This document shows positions 21,446-35,099 of a stretch of DNA of 64,000 nt, in pieces (the stretch's first letter is position 1; every line of letters starts with the position of its first letter). The DNA is taken from positions 258,501-322,500 of the forward strand of contig NW_026947488.1 in NCBI RefSeq assembly GCF_034190915.1. Direction: 5' to 3'. This DNA comes from Cavia porcellus. Lineage: Eukaryota; Chordata; Mammalia; Rodentia; Caviidae. Made by a program: the position numbers and the translations under genes. Under the pieces are notes generated by a model. The model saw only the letters and a list, made by a program, of their open reading frames with translations. It had not been told where the DNA came from and searched no databases.

Positions 21446-23560
21446 GGATTCTATCTTTTTAATCCAATTTTCTTATCTAAGTCTTTTAAGTTAGAGAGTT
21501 GGAGAGACTACTGACAGATGTTTCTGACATGTTTGATTACTTATGATCATTGTACTATCCCTCGGTGACTCTTTTGTTTTCCTTTTTTGCTGTTGCTTAT
21601 CTATTGACCTTGCTTGATGTTTTCTTTCATCTGGATTTTAGCTTTATGGATTTCATCATTTTTGTCTAGGCAATTTTTGAGTATTTTCTGGAATTCTAGT
21701 TCCACAGACATGTATCTCTTGAGTTGGTCTTTTTCATGACATTTCTGATGTATTTGAAGGAAATCTTTGTTAAGTAGATTGATTTAAACAGGAAATAATT
21801 TGCTTTTAAGCATGAAGTACTTGATTCTGACCCTTCAGGTCTTTTAAAGTTTGTCTTGTGAAATCTGATAGAATTCAAATGGATTTAGATTTATATATGA
21901 TTTTATGTTTTAATCTGGTTCCTTTAAAAAATGTTTCCATGATGAATATCTATTAATTTAATAAAAGTGTGTGCCTGAGTATGCCAGTATGAATCTATAG
22001 AGACCCTGTCTCCAAAAAACAAATACTTTCTTATTTTTTTCATTTTTCTTGAAGCTACTGTGAATGGTATTATTGTCATAATTTTCTTTTTATTCCATTC
22101 ATTGCTGGTGAACATAACTGCTAACAATTATTGTGTGTTGTTCTTGTATCCTTCTACTTTGCTGATGTTGCTTATAATTCTAAGAGTTTTTGATGGAGTT
22201 CTTTTGGCTCCTCTAGTAGAGTATCATATCATGGGCTAACAGTAATTTCAGGTCTTCCTTTCTCATATGTATCTTTTTATTACTTTCTCTTGCCTAATTG
22301 CTCTGTTTAACATTTCCAGTAATATGTTGAATAGCAAAAGAGATATTGCACATCCTTGTCTTGCTCCTGATTTTAAGGGCAATGCATTTAGTCTTATCTC
22401 ATTTAGGATGATCTGCCTATTGGTTTGTCATAAATACCATATATGATATTTAGGTGTGGTCACTCTATATCTGTTGTCTTCAGGGTTTTTTATCATGAAA
22501 GCATGTTGGAGTTTATCAAAAGCCTTTTCTGTGTCTATTGATTTGATCATGTGCCTTTGACCTAGCTCCTGTTTATGGGATGTATTACAATTATTGGCTT
22601 GTGTGTGTTGAACCATCCTTGCATCATTGGGAGGAAACTTATTTTACCACAATGTGTCTTGGTGACCTCTTTTTTTTCCATTATAATTGTTCAGTGGTCT
22701 GGGACCCTTCCTTGTTTGTATGTTGAACTTTTTTCTCATATTTGGGGAGTATACCGCTATGATTTCTGTAGACATACTATAATTTCTTCTGTATTATCTT
22801 CTTTATCTCTAACTACATTTAGCCTTATTTTGGTCTTTTCTATGTCACTGAGTGCTTTTGCATCGTCTTTTCTTGTCCCCTCATTTTCTGTGCTTCTCTT
22901 AGTACTTTTTTATCATTGACCATTTTGTTCTGAATTTCAAACATCCTGTCTTCATTTCAGATATTTCTATCCCATATCATTCAGAGGATATTAAAATTTT
23001 AGTGAATATGTCATTCATGATTTGCACTGATTTGATCAACTCTTCCAATTTTTTACTTACTTCCCCTGTATCCACTTTAGATAGCTTAAGTAATATTTCA
23101 CTGAACTATTGGTTCATTTCCCTTTGCAGCTCAGCTGTTTCCTTCACGTTCTCCATCTTCTTCACACCTTTTAATAGAGTTCTGCTACCTGGTACTTGAT
23201 TTCTTTTCCAATTATGTCCCTTTGAGATGCATTAGGAGACTTAGAAGACTTTCAGAGTCTTCTGTTGTCTTGTCTTCTCATGTTCTGGTGTATGTATATC
23301 CATTTTTTTGTGGTCCCCAGGAAATCTAGATATTATCCAAGAGACCGAATCAGTTTTTACCCAATACAATGTTACCTTAGCTATAGTGATAAATTCAGTG
23401 GCAGCAATGATATCACAGGTCAACTGTATATTGACAAACCTTATGAACCACTATGATTTACTGAAGATTATTAGACAACCATATATAAGCTTATAAAAGT
23501 TTAGAAAACTACATTTTGCTGGATGTAGGCAGCAGTACCAGAGCTTAAAACTACCACCAG
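21446..23560 (-). mobile_element. L1 fragment(s), antisense
   Basis: 22150-22640 is reversed RT (the GGTTCAACA..CAAGCC-type block around 22600 and the IDTEKAFDKLQHAFMI-type minus frame at 22428-22616). The remainder is decayed L1-like T-rich DNA. Boundaries are approximate. Confidence 0.7.
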
Positions 23561-24309
23561 ACCAGTGAGGCTGGACCTTTCAGAGAGACCAAGTGTGCAA
23601 ACTACAATCCAAAACCCACTTATTTATGGCAAAGTGACAATACCAACTCTATTTGTATCATTATATGGGCTGCTGATCGGACAATACAGTAACCTTGTGA
23701 GCAAATAGAGAGGGCTCTGCATGACTGCAGTGGAACGCATGCATTAGATGTGTTACCACTACACTACACTAGCTGCAATGCTCCTTTGGGGTACTCCCAT
23801 TGATGATTTTATCCTTCAAATCTGACCTCCCTTAAAGGCCTAAAAGATCATTGAAATTTACAGTCTGATTCACAACCTCTCAAGGAATTTCAGGAGATTC
23901 TATTTTAACATTCCCTTTTTCCAAACCTGTCTTCCAAAGTTTACTCTCACCTGGTCTCTGTGACAGAGTAACCCCTTCAGCTGAAGCAAAACTCTTCCTG
24001 CATGTTGGTCATTCTTCAATTATGTGGATATTTTGATTGACATTTCTGTTATCCAGTGCTGAGGTGACTCCAGGAGAGTAGGTCCCAGCTACATTGGCTG
24101 GGTTGGGGCGATCAGATCAGTTGTTGTGAGTTGATCCTCACTGGCTGAGTACATACACACTTTGCTTCTGTTGGTGATGGTCACCAGAGGTAAGACACAC
24201 ATACCTCTTTATGTCACTCTGTGGCTCCATTGGCTGGGTGAGAATAGTCTCATAATAGCAGCAGTGGCTGGGGGTGGGCTTGCTTAACCAGATCAGTCCT
24301 TGGCCTCAA
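23561..24309. other. Unassigned DNA bordering the telomere-like field
   Basis: Unique-looking sequence with two loosely similar CATTGGCTGGGT segments (24092 and 24225). No gene. It forms the left edge of the main satellite field. Confidence 0.5.
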
Positions 24310-27300
24310 CCTGACTTTAAAACTAACCCTAACACAAACCTAAAAATAACCCTAACCTTAACCTAAGCATAATTCTAACCATAGCTGGAACATATTCCTA
24401 GCCTTGACCCCACTCACATCCTTTGCTCTGATCCTAAACTCACCTTTAATCCTAACCCTAGAAACAATCCTAACTCTAATGAAAACCTATCCAAAGGCCT
24501 ATCACTATCATTAATTCCAGGTTTAGTTATTTCACTAACCTAAATCCAAGCTTAAATAAACCTAACCCTACTGATGGTGGAAACCCAGCACTAGCATAGC
24601 CCAATGCCTATAACCAGCCTTAAAGCTAGCCCTAGACTTAGACCACTCTAACACTAAACCTATCACAATGAAAACACTAATTTACGTGAATTACTACTCT
24701 GAAACATACACCAAGTAACTGCCCTAGATCTAGTACTAGCACTAGAAATAAATATAACCCTAAACATACTTTAGACATGACTTGGGTAGAATTCTAATGC
24801 TAACACTAACCCTAAGCCAAATGCTGGTATAAGAGCAATGCTAAACCTAAACATAGCCCTAAAACTAATATTAAGCTAAGGCTAAGTCTAAACGTACGCC
24901 TACTGTTATCTTAACCTAATATGGCTCACGAAAGCTAACACTATCACTGTCTGGAGCACTATCCCTGGAAATGAGGGCTAAACATATCCCCAGAATGAAA
25001 ACTAACAGTAACTCTGAGCCTAAAAAAATCCAGGTAAAACACTAAACCTAACTCTTACCATTCTCTCTCCTAACTATTACACAATCTCAGAAGAAATCTT
25101 AATGATCATATTGCAAAACCCTAGTCCAAACCTTAACACATCCCTAACTCAACATTAACATTAACCTTAACCCTCACCATGTTAGAAGACTAACTCTGAC
25201 TTGCCGCTGAACCCAGCTCTAAATCAAATAAAATTCAAAAAAACATAAACATAAACCCCATACTAAACCTAACACCAATCCTAAATGTAAACTAACAATG
25301 CTCTGTCATGAAAACAAATCCTGCTCTAATTATGGTGGAAAACTAGTGCTAGCCCTAGTCCAAAACTTAACTCTAATGCTGCTGAAAACCTAGCCCATTT
25401 TTAAAGTAGTTCTAACTTTAATTGTAAACTTAAGTCTGATCAAATTCTAGCCCTATACCTTACTCAGGTGATAGTCCTAGCCCTAGTCAGGGCTCTAGGC
25501 TTAATACTAAAATGACATTAGTCCTAACTGTGGTGGGATTATAACCCTAATCCTTGACTTAAACCTAATACTAACCCCAATCTTGGCAGAACCATAAGCC
25601 TAACTCTGACCTTAACTCTAACTCTGCCATTAAAATGTATTCTTGTCCTATCCATATGTTGGGGGAAATCTAATGCTAACCATAAACCTAAATCAAAACT
25701 AAAATCTAATACTAATCTAAACTTTAGCCCTACTCCTATCTCTAAACATAATCCTAACACTAACACTAGCTATACACCTAATCTTATCCTAACCACATGG
25801 GAACTTAGACTTCCCTCTATTCCTGTTACTAGCCTGAGCCTAACATGAACCCTACGTATAACCTTAGTGAAATCATTGCTCTAACTGTAACCCTAAATAA
25901 ACCTTAAATCTAACCTTAGTGGTAGATGACATATACCAAAACACGATCTTTACACTAACCATGGTGGAACACTGGTTCTAAGGCTCGACCTATACCTAGC
26001 TTTAGCATTAGCTCTGTACAAAACCCTAAATAATTTAGCTCTAACAGTATCCTTAGCCAACACTAACTGTAAGCTTAAAGCTAAACCAAGAGCAGTGATG
26101 GCAAACATTGGAGAGGCAGGTAACCAAAACGAAACTTAAAACCCAGCTATTTATTGCAAACTACAAACGCTGTGACTAATCATGAATACTGAGGTTTTAG
26201 TTTAGAAAAAACAATTTATATATCAATATATTTGCTTAAAAGAAAAAAAAAACACATAAGTCATAAGTTTGCCACCAGTGGCCTCATAGTGCATATCTAT
26301 TGTACCTGAATCATAAAAATAATCATAACCATTAATTTTTACACCTCTAGTTGTAGAGCTATTTCTATTCCAAGGCTGATCTATAGCACCAATCTTAGGT
26401 CTAATTATAATCCTAAAATAATACTCATGGAACTAAATACATAACACTAAACCTATGCCTAAATCTAGTTAAATGGTAATCGTATATCTGGCAATAGTCC
26501 AGCACTAACCTGAACATGACCCTAACAAAAAATTCTGGTGGAACCCTAACCTTAAAGCTGAACTTAAACCTCATTCTAAGCCTAAACCTAGCTGTAACCC
26601 TAACCCTTACCATGTGGAACTCAAAACTATTCCTAGCCACAGTCAAAATCAAGAACTAACACAAACCTTAAACCAAAATAGACACTGAGGTTTAAACCTT
26701 AGCCCTAGGATACAAAACATACCCCTAAAACAAAATTGATACTGGAATCAAAACCAAAACATAATCATAATCCTGGTGAAATAAATAACGAGCCCTATCT
26801 AACGCTAAATCTAACCACAAACATGGTAGAATCCTAATCTGGCTTACCGTTAGAGGATTTCTAGCCATAAAACCAAAAACTATCACTAACCCTAAACTTA
26901 AACCTTCAACTAACCCTAGAATTAATCCAGGTCCTATCCCTAGCTTTAAATCTAAACTTTACTTTTAGTCTTGTGGAACACAAAACCTAATGTAAATCCT
27001 AACACCAACCCTAACTCTGACACTAATCATAACTGTCATGGAACTGTAAAGCTAACCCAATACCTTGAACCTAACCCTAACCCTAACCCTAAACCTACTC
27101 CTGATAGAACCACAGCAATAGTGATAGCCCTGGCACTAATGCTAGCTGTGATCAAAAGACTAGATGTAGCCTGCGCTCTAAGCTGATACTAAAATGATCA
27201 CTAAACCTAAAGCTAATACTAGAGGATTTCTTGGAACCCTAATTATAAACTTATCATAGTCCTAAACGCCATAAAACTAACACTGATCTTAATTCTAATC

Positions 27301-28337
27301 CTAACACTAAAGCTATCCCTACCTGAGTTTCAACTTTAGTGGAATTCTAAAACTAAACTTAATCCTAACTAACCCAAACCTAGCACTAAGCATGATTCTA
27401 CCCTTACCCATAACTCTAGTTCTAATTCTACCCTCATTACTAAACCCACACCTAACCCTAGCAATAACACAAACCCTAAACCTTATGCTAACCCTACCAT
27501 AATCTTCAACGTAAACGTTTCCTTAACACTGCTAGAACACTAAACCTAACCATGACCAGAACTCTAGTCTTAACCCTAACAACTATCACAACCCTCAATA
27601 TAAACCTAGTGGAACTCTAATCTCAACCTTAATCCTAACTTTAACAATCACATTAAAATTAACATTAACACTGACATAAACACTAAGCCTAGCCAAAGCC
27701 TTTTACTCAAACAGTAGCCCAAGGCCTGGCCCTGGCCCTATCACCAAACTGAATCTGGGCACAAACACTACTCCTATGCTAAATCCTACCCTAAACACGG
27801 TGAAACCTTAGACCTACTCTTATGATTATTACCAGCTCTAGGCCTAACCCTAAACATAACCATGGCAGAATCATAACCCTGATGTGAATCTTAATCTTAC
27901 ATGGAATTCTAATTTGAAAATTTACTGTAACACTAACCTTAATCCAAATTCTAATCCTAGTGCTGAAAAGACTCTTCCATGATTCTCTATACCCATCCAC
28001 ATTCATAACTCTATCCCTAGCCCTAATCCTAACCCTAGGTCTTATACCTAAGTGCTAACTATTCACAAGAGTATACACTAATTATAAAGATAACACTAAA
28101 CCTGGTAGGACCCTGTAACCTAAACTGTAATCCTAACCTTAAACCTAACCCTCCACATGCCGGAATGCTAAATATAACAATGCAAAACCTCTAACTATAA
28201 CACTGTCCTGTCCTCAGTCTAATCTGAACAGTGGAAAAATTGTAACCCTAAAACTAACTCCAAACCCAGCCTTAACAATAAGCCTAAACTTAGGCTTAAA
28301 CCAAAAACTGGTCCTAGCCTGAGCCTTAGCACAGGAC
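24310..28337 (+). repeat. Degenerate telomere-like (CCCTAA) satellite, block B
   Basis: About 4 kb dominated by CCTAA/CCCTAA variants on the plus strand, with frequent GGTGGAA(A)CC(C)TA spacers. The most intact hexamers are at 27071-27095 (three to four consecutive CCCTAA). No regular large unit seen here. It stops abruptly at the ERV at about 28338. Confidence 0.93.
26093..26280 (-). mobile_element. hAT-like MITE, copy B (reverse)
   Basis: CAGTGATGGCAAAC at the left and GTTTGCCACCAGTG at the right form terminal inverted repeats. The interior is the reverse complement of copy A (AAACTAAAACCTCA core). It interrupts the telomere-like DNA. Flanking 8-mers do not match well. Confidence 0.72.
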
Positions 28338-29791
28338 GAGAAGTTACCCATTCTTGGGAACACATGATCTCCCTGACCTATGTAAGCAGGCAGGACATTC
28401 CTGGACCTTTCTGACTCTGAAGATGTGTAGCTCACTAATGGAAGTAGCTTTGTCCAAGGAGGACATCAAAAGGCAGGTTATGCAGTTGTCAGTCCACAGC
28501 AGGTCACTGAGTATTGTAATCCCAAATATTGAGTATGGTAATCCAAGTTTTTTAATCCCTTTTTAGTCTTCCTCACAATCCAAAAAGTTATGTTCATAAT
28601 CCCATTGAAATGCTATTGGAATCTCAGCAAGTTAATTTTAATCTATTATCTCCAAACAACCCACAGGGAGAGTAAAGACACCAAAAGCTATTCAAATTCA
28701 AGGACAGTCAAGGTGTTCTAAGTTCAATCTCCACGAAGATGTGCAGACAAAGACCCTGATGCTAGAGACCTCTTCCAGAATTCATTTTCCTGTGAAGAGT
28801 TGAGGATGAGTGACAATGAAGATGATGGAAACTACGTGAGTAACTTGAGCTGGCTGGCTAGGTAATAAAAAAAGTATCTTTAAAAATGTAGAGATTATTT
28901 TGTACAGAATGATCAATTTGGATAATTTAATTAGGGTAGCAACTAAATTGTTTTAGAGGTTGTTGTTTTAGTTTTTGATACATAAACACTTGGGTCCTGG
29001 GATCTCATAGGCTCTTTATCTTGAGGTGCATATCTAGTTGACATTTTTAGAGCAGACTGGCTATACCAAATTATTGTGCTTATATATTTTACAGAGAGCA
29101 CTATGCAAGGAAACAGGAGACTGATGGCTTTAAAGATTACATATCAATACCTCAGCTGGCCTTATTTATAATGCTTAAAGCTAATTACAGAAAAAAATCC
29201 CATATTCAATTCTGTATATATTAATATAAAAATAAATCTCAATATAATCAAAGTTGCAGAAATTGTTCTATATTCAAAAGGAGTCTCTCAAATTGTCTCC
29301 CACAATTGAGGCCAAACCCTTCCCTGCCTCTTGTACTTGGTACTTGGGCACTGACATTAGAAAAAAACTAAATCTCCATACAGACTGAAAATATGCTTTT
29401 CTGGTGCTACACACCCATGCAGTCATCTGGAAAAAAGACTTTCTAACCAATAAACAATCACCTATACATCACAGAAAGGAAATTCTACAACTACTCGAGG
29501 CAGTTCTATCTTCCTAAACAAGTCACTGTCATGCATTGTAAGGGACACCAAGGACATATGTCTAAATTCTCTTGGGAAACCAAGAGAGGAGGCTAACAGG
29601 CAGGAAAAAAGGGCACCTTACAGATGCTCAGTAACTTAGCCTTATTCTAATCTCCTGAGAAGCCACTGAAACCACTCTATAATCCCCAGGAACATAAATA
29701 GCTCTTAGGAGGGGAGGCAATAAAAAAAGGACTTTGGTGGCATATAGAAAATAAAGTGGCATTTGCTTGAAGGATACAGTGGAAAACTATA

Positions 29792-29908
29792 TCTTGGGGC
29801 CTTTTATTATTTCTATTTTTTATATTTTTTGTACCAGAAATCAAACTCAGGACCTTGTACTTGCAGGCAGGCAGGCACTTGTGGCACTGTGCTATATCTC
29901 TAGCCTCC
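29792..29908 (-). repeat. ID SINE inside the ERV, antisense
   Basis: Reversed ID body (GTACCAGAAATCAAACTCAG .. GCTATATCTCTAGCC) flanked by ACAGTGGAA(A/G)A(C/T)TATA at 29776-29791 and 29909-29924. The related ERV at 51185 has one uninterrupted copy of that site. Confidence 0.88.
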
Positions 29909-31348
29909 ACAGTGGAAGATTATAAAACACACTGATGATTCTTTCCATACAGGGAAAATAATTACAGTATAAATGGTCACACCTAATTTCACAGGACAAA
30001 GATGAGCAGTAACTACTTGAACAGGCCAGCAAAACTTGTCCAATGTGTGCCTACAAGAACTCTGGCAAGATCACCTCCTTTGTCGGAACCAGTACTGAGA
30101 AGGACCTAACTTGGGGAGAAATGAAAACTACACTTCACACACATGCCACAACCTGGGGAATCTGTGCAAATATTGATCCCAATAAACAGCTTACAGGTTT
30201 AGCCTGAGGCTTTCCCTAACCATTCAGAAGAGGCTAGAGAGATAGTGAAGGTGTTGCTCAAAAAAATCATTCCCCAGTTTGGATTTCCCAGTCCCTACTG
30301 ACTGGTAATGAACCTTCCTTTACCTCTTTGGTAAATCAGGAAGTGACTACGGATTTTGGAATAAACTATATCTCCATTCTACAAGGAGACCTCAGTGTTT
30401 TGGGAAAGTCAAAAGAGCCAAAGAGATGCTAAAGTGAGCTCTGCCAACACTGTGCCAAGAAACTTCTGAGTCTTGTCTCCAATTAATGCCAGTAGTCCTC
30501 ATGAGGGTTCTAAATCCCCACAATGGGACTAAATACTAGTCTGTCTGAAATGTTAATGGGAAGCCTTTTCTATCATGTGATGTGATACTACAATCAGAGA
30601 CAACAAGATACTTACAATATCTTACTCATTTAGGTCAAGTAGTATAGACCATCCAGGTGCATGGATGGCCAAAACCTTACCCAGAGGGATACCTAAGCAC
30701 ATTAAGACCAGTCTCTCCTTAAAATACGGAAAGAAGGGACTCCTGCACACAAAATAAAACAAAAATGGAACGGTCATTTTTTATTCACAATATCCACACC
30801 CACTGCAGTAAAAGTGACAGAGACAGATAATTGTATTCAACTTTCTAGAATAAAATGATACTCACTTGAATTGTCTAAAGAGAAAGACAACACAGAAGAC
30901 TCGCTGGGAAAAAAGGAGACATTTCATTAAGAGCAAAACTGCAGTTCTGCTCTGATTATATGTAAGTAAATGGGGTCTTGTTAAGCCATTGACTCTTGGG
31001 TTCTCAACAATTTACCAGATACGTTTCTTAGCTATAATTTTTCCTACAAAAGCAGCATTAAACCATACTTAGAATTACTTTTTGGGCTCTACAATCACAA
31101 GCAAATATTAAAGTTACTTACTTTTTACCACTGAACAAGAGAGCTCAATAATAACTAACTCTTTTTTCACTGTTTTTCTTCATCAGCACAGCCAGTGAGC
31201 TACAACATCCAAACATAGTTCCACAACACATGATTCCACAACTTACAGCCACTTCCAGCATCTGTAAACCACCTGTAGGTCTATAAGTACCTATATGAAA
31301 ATAAAGACCTCCCCTCACTTGACAGCTCAGAAGAATTATTGGAACATG

Positions 31349-31885
31349 TGTCTCTCAGGCAGAAATGAGGCAGGAGGACAGGCTACGACAACGGCTGGTC
31401 AGACAGTAATTATGTGATAACTGAAAACTCCAAGGAGGGCATGAAACTCTGTCTAGGGATGTTCTTATGACAAGTTAATGACAAAATCTAATGGCAAGTG
31501 CTCAGAAAAATTCCCAATGCCCTGTACCTTGACGTGTTGGGAGAACTCAAGCAGGTTTTCAATAGGGAGACCTTAGCCTGATGGCAGTGTGAGGAATATT
31601 AAACAAAAAAAGGAAAATAAAATCAAGAAGAGCATCAAAAATTACACTCAAAGTGCTACATCCCTTCATGGAAAGACCCAACTTGGGCCTATTACGGGTT
31701 ATTACTTATTACTCTCACTTTTACATGGAACTAACGAATTCTGTAGCAATTATCTTATTATCCACCATTAATACCTGCTAGATGTTATTACCATTTGGGC
31801 TTCGCTTGACCAATTTTTGGCTCAAAATATAAAGAACCTGAAACTACCTTGAGAAACAGACTCCATCATATGATAACCAAGGAAA
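31349..31885 (+). repeat. ERV LTR (3' LTR of the left element)
   Basis: Aligns with 48566-49048 and 52067-52581: GAAATGAGGCAGGAGG near the start, AACTCAAGCAGGTTTTCAATAGG in the middle, TGTTATTACCATTTGGGCTTC in the R/U5 area. Confidence 0.8.
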
Positions 31886-33661
31886 AAAACTGTAACCCAA
31901 AATCTAACCCTATCAATAAACCGAATCTTAGCATAATTTCTGGTGGAATTGCAAGCCTAAGCATAGCAAAAAATCACATCATTTAACCTAAAACTAAGAG
32001 TATTGCTACAGGATATCTAACACTAACCACACTGTAATTGTAATCATAATATTAACACCAAATATAGGTTCGTGCAAACAAAAAATAAGTGAACTCAAAT
32101 CTAAATTTTGTATACTTCTGATAAAAAATAGGATCTCAATTCTCTTGGAACATTACATGAGAAAATACATGTAAGCCAGAAATTAACTCAAAATACAACT
32201 GTTCCTTCACACCTGTTTTATAACAGCAACACTCAACATAATGCTAAGTCTGGGGAATTCTAGCCCTAATCAATGGGCTATTTCTGGTCATGTTTCAGTA
32301 CTAAACCAAAATATGACCTAAACCTTCATCTAGCCCAAAACCTACTCTGAGCCTCTGAGCCTTAGTCCGATACTCACACTAGCACTAATCAAACAATAGA
32401 AGAACCTTAAATCTATGTCAGGTCGTAGGCCTAGACCTACTCTGACACTAACCCTAATCCTCAATCTTATATAACCAAGAATCAAAAACTAATTCTCCAT
32501 GACCTTTCAACCTCACCCTAAAACAAGCCTAGCCACATCCATAAATGAAACCAAGATCTCAACCACAGCTGTAGCCTTAGCATGAGTGCTGTCTCTGCCT
32601 CTAGCTCGAGATCTTATCTAACTATAACTCTCACCCTAGACCTAAAAACTATTACACTTCACAATAACCAAAAAACTATTAAGAACTCTGCCATAGCCTT
32701 AACTATATACCTAATCCTATTTCAAACTGTATTCCTAACATTAAACAAAATTTTATTCCTACCTAACACTGGCCAAAATTCTAATCATTTGCCTAGCTCT
32801 AAACGTGAACCTAAACATGAGCTTTATCTTGCCCTAGTTCTACTGATAGACAAGACCCTAACCCTCCTGACCCTATCCCTACAAGTACCTGCACACTATT
32901 CCTAACCTTAACCTTATACCGAGTCCTTACTGTATGCTGCAAACGTCTCTGAACCTAGCCTAGCCTTAAATCTACGCATAAAGCTCTCCTAACCTAAGTG
33001 GATCCCCAGCCTATGCTCTATTCATGACTCAAATACTAACACACTGCCACTAACACTAACACAGACCATAACACGAAATTAACATGAATAGTAACACAAA
33101 TGTTAATACGAACCAACAGCATAATCTTAAAAGAAACTGTGAGCCTGTCACAATCTATATCTAAACTTTTACCAGCCCTCACCCTTGCCCTAGCCCTAAC
33201 ACTAATTCTGGTGGAACCCTATGGCTATACATAGAGCTTCTTATAAGCAAACACCTATCATTAGCCATAAACATAGCTCTAGCTCTTACCTAGGTCTGAT
33301 ACCCAGGCAAAAAATGAATCTGAATCCTAACCCAAAAAGAAAACAGCCTAACACCAAAACCTAGCTTCTGTCCTAAGAGGCAACCTGACTCCAACTCTCA
33401 AACTAAGGCTAACAGTGGTAAGACCCTAAGCACAAACCAAAACCTAAACGGGCAACTACACCTACAGCTAACACCAAACGTAAATGCATCTCTACTATAC
33501 ACACATAGCTCTGGAATGTACCCTAACCCTGATGAAGATCTGTACATACTGCCAACCCATCCCAAACCTTCAGGCTGGCCCAAGTCAGGGATTTTATAGC
33601 CCCAGTCCTAGCCATATCACTAACCCTTTACCTTAGCACTAATCCTAAGTGTAAACTAAAA

Positions 33662-34110
33662 GTGAAGTCCAAGCATGCTCAATATGCAATGGCATGTATC
33701 TAAATGTCCTATTATGCACACTTCCACCTTTTTAGAGGTGGCTGGATCAGGGGATGTGGCATTGGCATAGGTAACTCATTCACTTGGCAGAGACCTGCCA
33801 GTGACTGGATGAGATTACTGGAGGCAGAACACTCTAGGGAGTTCTCTGAGGCAACAACCAATAGGCTTGAAATTCGGATGCAATAAATAGGCAAAGAGAG
33901 GCTCACTGGAGGGGCTACTCATCTGCCCTGAAATGTGCTGTTTATCCTCAGCCATCATGCTCTGTCATGCTGCCATGCCTAGGAGGGAGCTGTCCATATA
34001 ATATAGGTAACTCGAGAACTGTGCGCTAAAGTAAACCTTCACTCATTTAAATTGCCATGCTGAGTAAGTTGTCTCAGCAATCACAGAAACCAATAAGACA
34101 CTGGAATCTC
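33662..34110 (+). repeat. Array module M1
   Basis: Opens AAGCATGCTCAATATGCAAT, contains GAGGTGGCTGGATCAGG and GACTGGATGAGATTACTGGAGG, and closes with CACAGAAACCAATAAGACA. Not telomeric. The closing AAAGTAAACCTTCACTC..CAATCACAGAAACC part resembles ends of rodent interspersed repeats that I cannot name. Confidence 0.85.
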
Positions 34111-35099
34111 AGCACTGGTCCTAGTCTAACCTTAAGAATATCCCTAAATCAAAACTTGAAGCTAGGCCTAATCCTAAGCATGGTAGATACCTAACCCTGA
34201 AACTCATGCTAATCCTAATGACAAACATAAACATTAAACCCTAAAACTAAACCTAAGTCTAAGCCCTCCTAACTCTAATCATAAGACTTCTACTATCCCT
34301 TATCCCTATCTGTTTACCAATATCCTAAAACTTAACCTAACCATATTGGAAACATAAAACATAGTCATACGCAACCAGTACACATATCTGTACAATTGGT
34401 TGGAGATCCATCTCTAAACCTTACCTCAGATTCCTAAATTAAAGGTATAATTTATCCTAGTCCTAATCCTGTGACATCCCAGCTGAGTTCTATTATTAGC
34501 CTAAATCCTAACGCAATACCAGGTGAAAACCTAAGCATATAGTTAACCCTACCCACTAGCTGCACATAAACTTAGTCCTATGGCTTTGTAACACTACGTA
34601 AGAACATAAAACTAATGCCAAGCCTAACTAAAAGCCTAAGCATAACTTTACATCTAGACCAAACAGCAAAACCAAACAACCCTAAGTCTGGGGAATTCTA
34701 AACCTACTGCATGCGTTAGTGGTGGTCATAGGTTTAGTGCTGAACCTAAAGATAACCAGAGCCAAGACCTAGTCCAAGCACTACTCTGAGCTTTATTCCA
34801 ATAGCAACACTAGCACTACACAAACAATGCAAGAATCTAAAATCTAACCCCAGCCCTCGCCCTAGCCCTAGCCTAACACTAAAGCTACTGCTCAATCTGC
34901 TGTAATCACAAACCTAAAGCCTAACTATGAAGGGCCCCTTCACTCCATACCCTAAGACAACCCTAGTAACATCCATAAATGCCAAAATTTCAACAAAAGG
35001 CCTAGCATTAGCTAGAGCTCAGTCTCAGGCATTCACATGAGATCATCTCTAACTAAAAGTTACACACTAGACATAGAAACTATTATACATTCTAATAGC

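Larger units (their letters stand above)
28338..31885 (+). mobile_element. Endogenous retrovirus, 5'-truncated, class I-like, with 3' LTR
   Basis: Homologous to the element at 48566-52581 from about 29285 rightwards. No 5' LTR was found at its left end. 30195-30420 is the counterpart of 51465-51660 and looks like a decayed pol segment of integrase type, with many stops and frameshifts. 30700-31280 has sequence lacking in the other copy, probably env-derived. It lies inside telomere-like DNA. All frames are broken, and I infer no function. Confidence 0.75.

Noticed and set aside
25539..28435. Several minus-strand frames rich in R, V, L, G (for example 25539-25766, 27791-28006)
   Set aside because: They are translations of the TTAGGG-like strand with few stops by chance, not genes.
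32582..32905. 107-codon plus-strand open frame in the array
   Set aside because: Composition is that of CCCTAA-derived satellite (repeating L-T-L/N-P type codons). No homologue is expected and no equivalent frame is kept in the other units.
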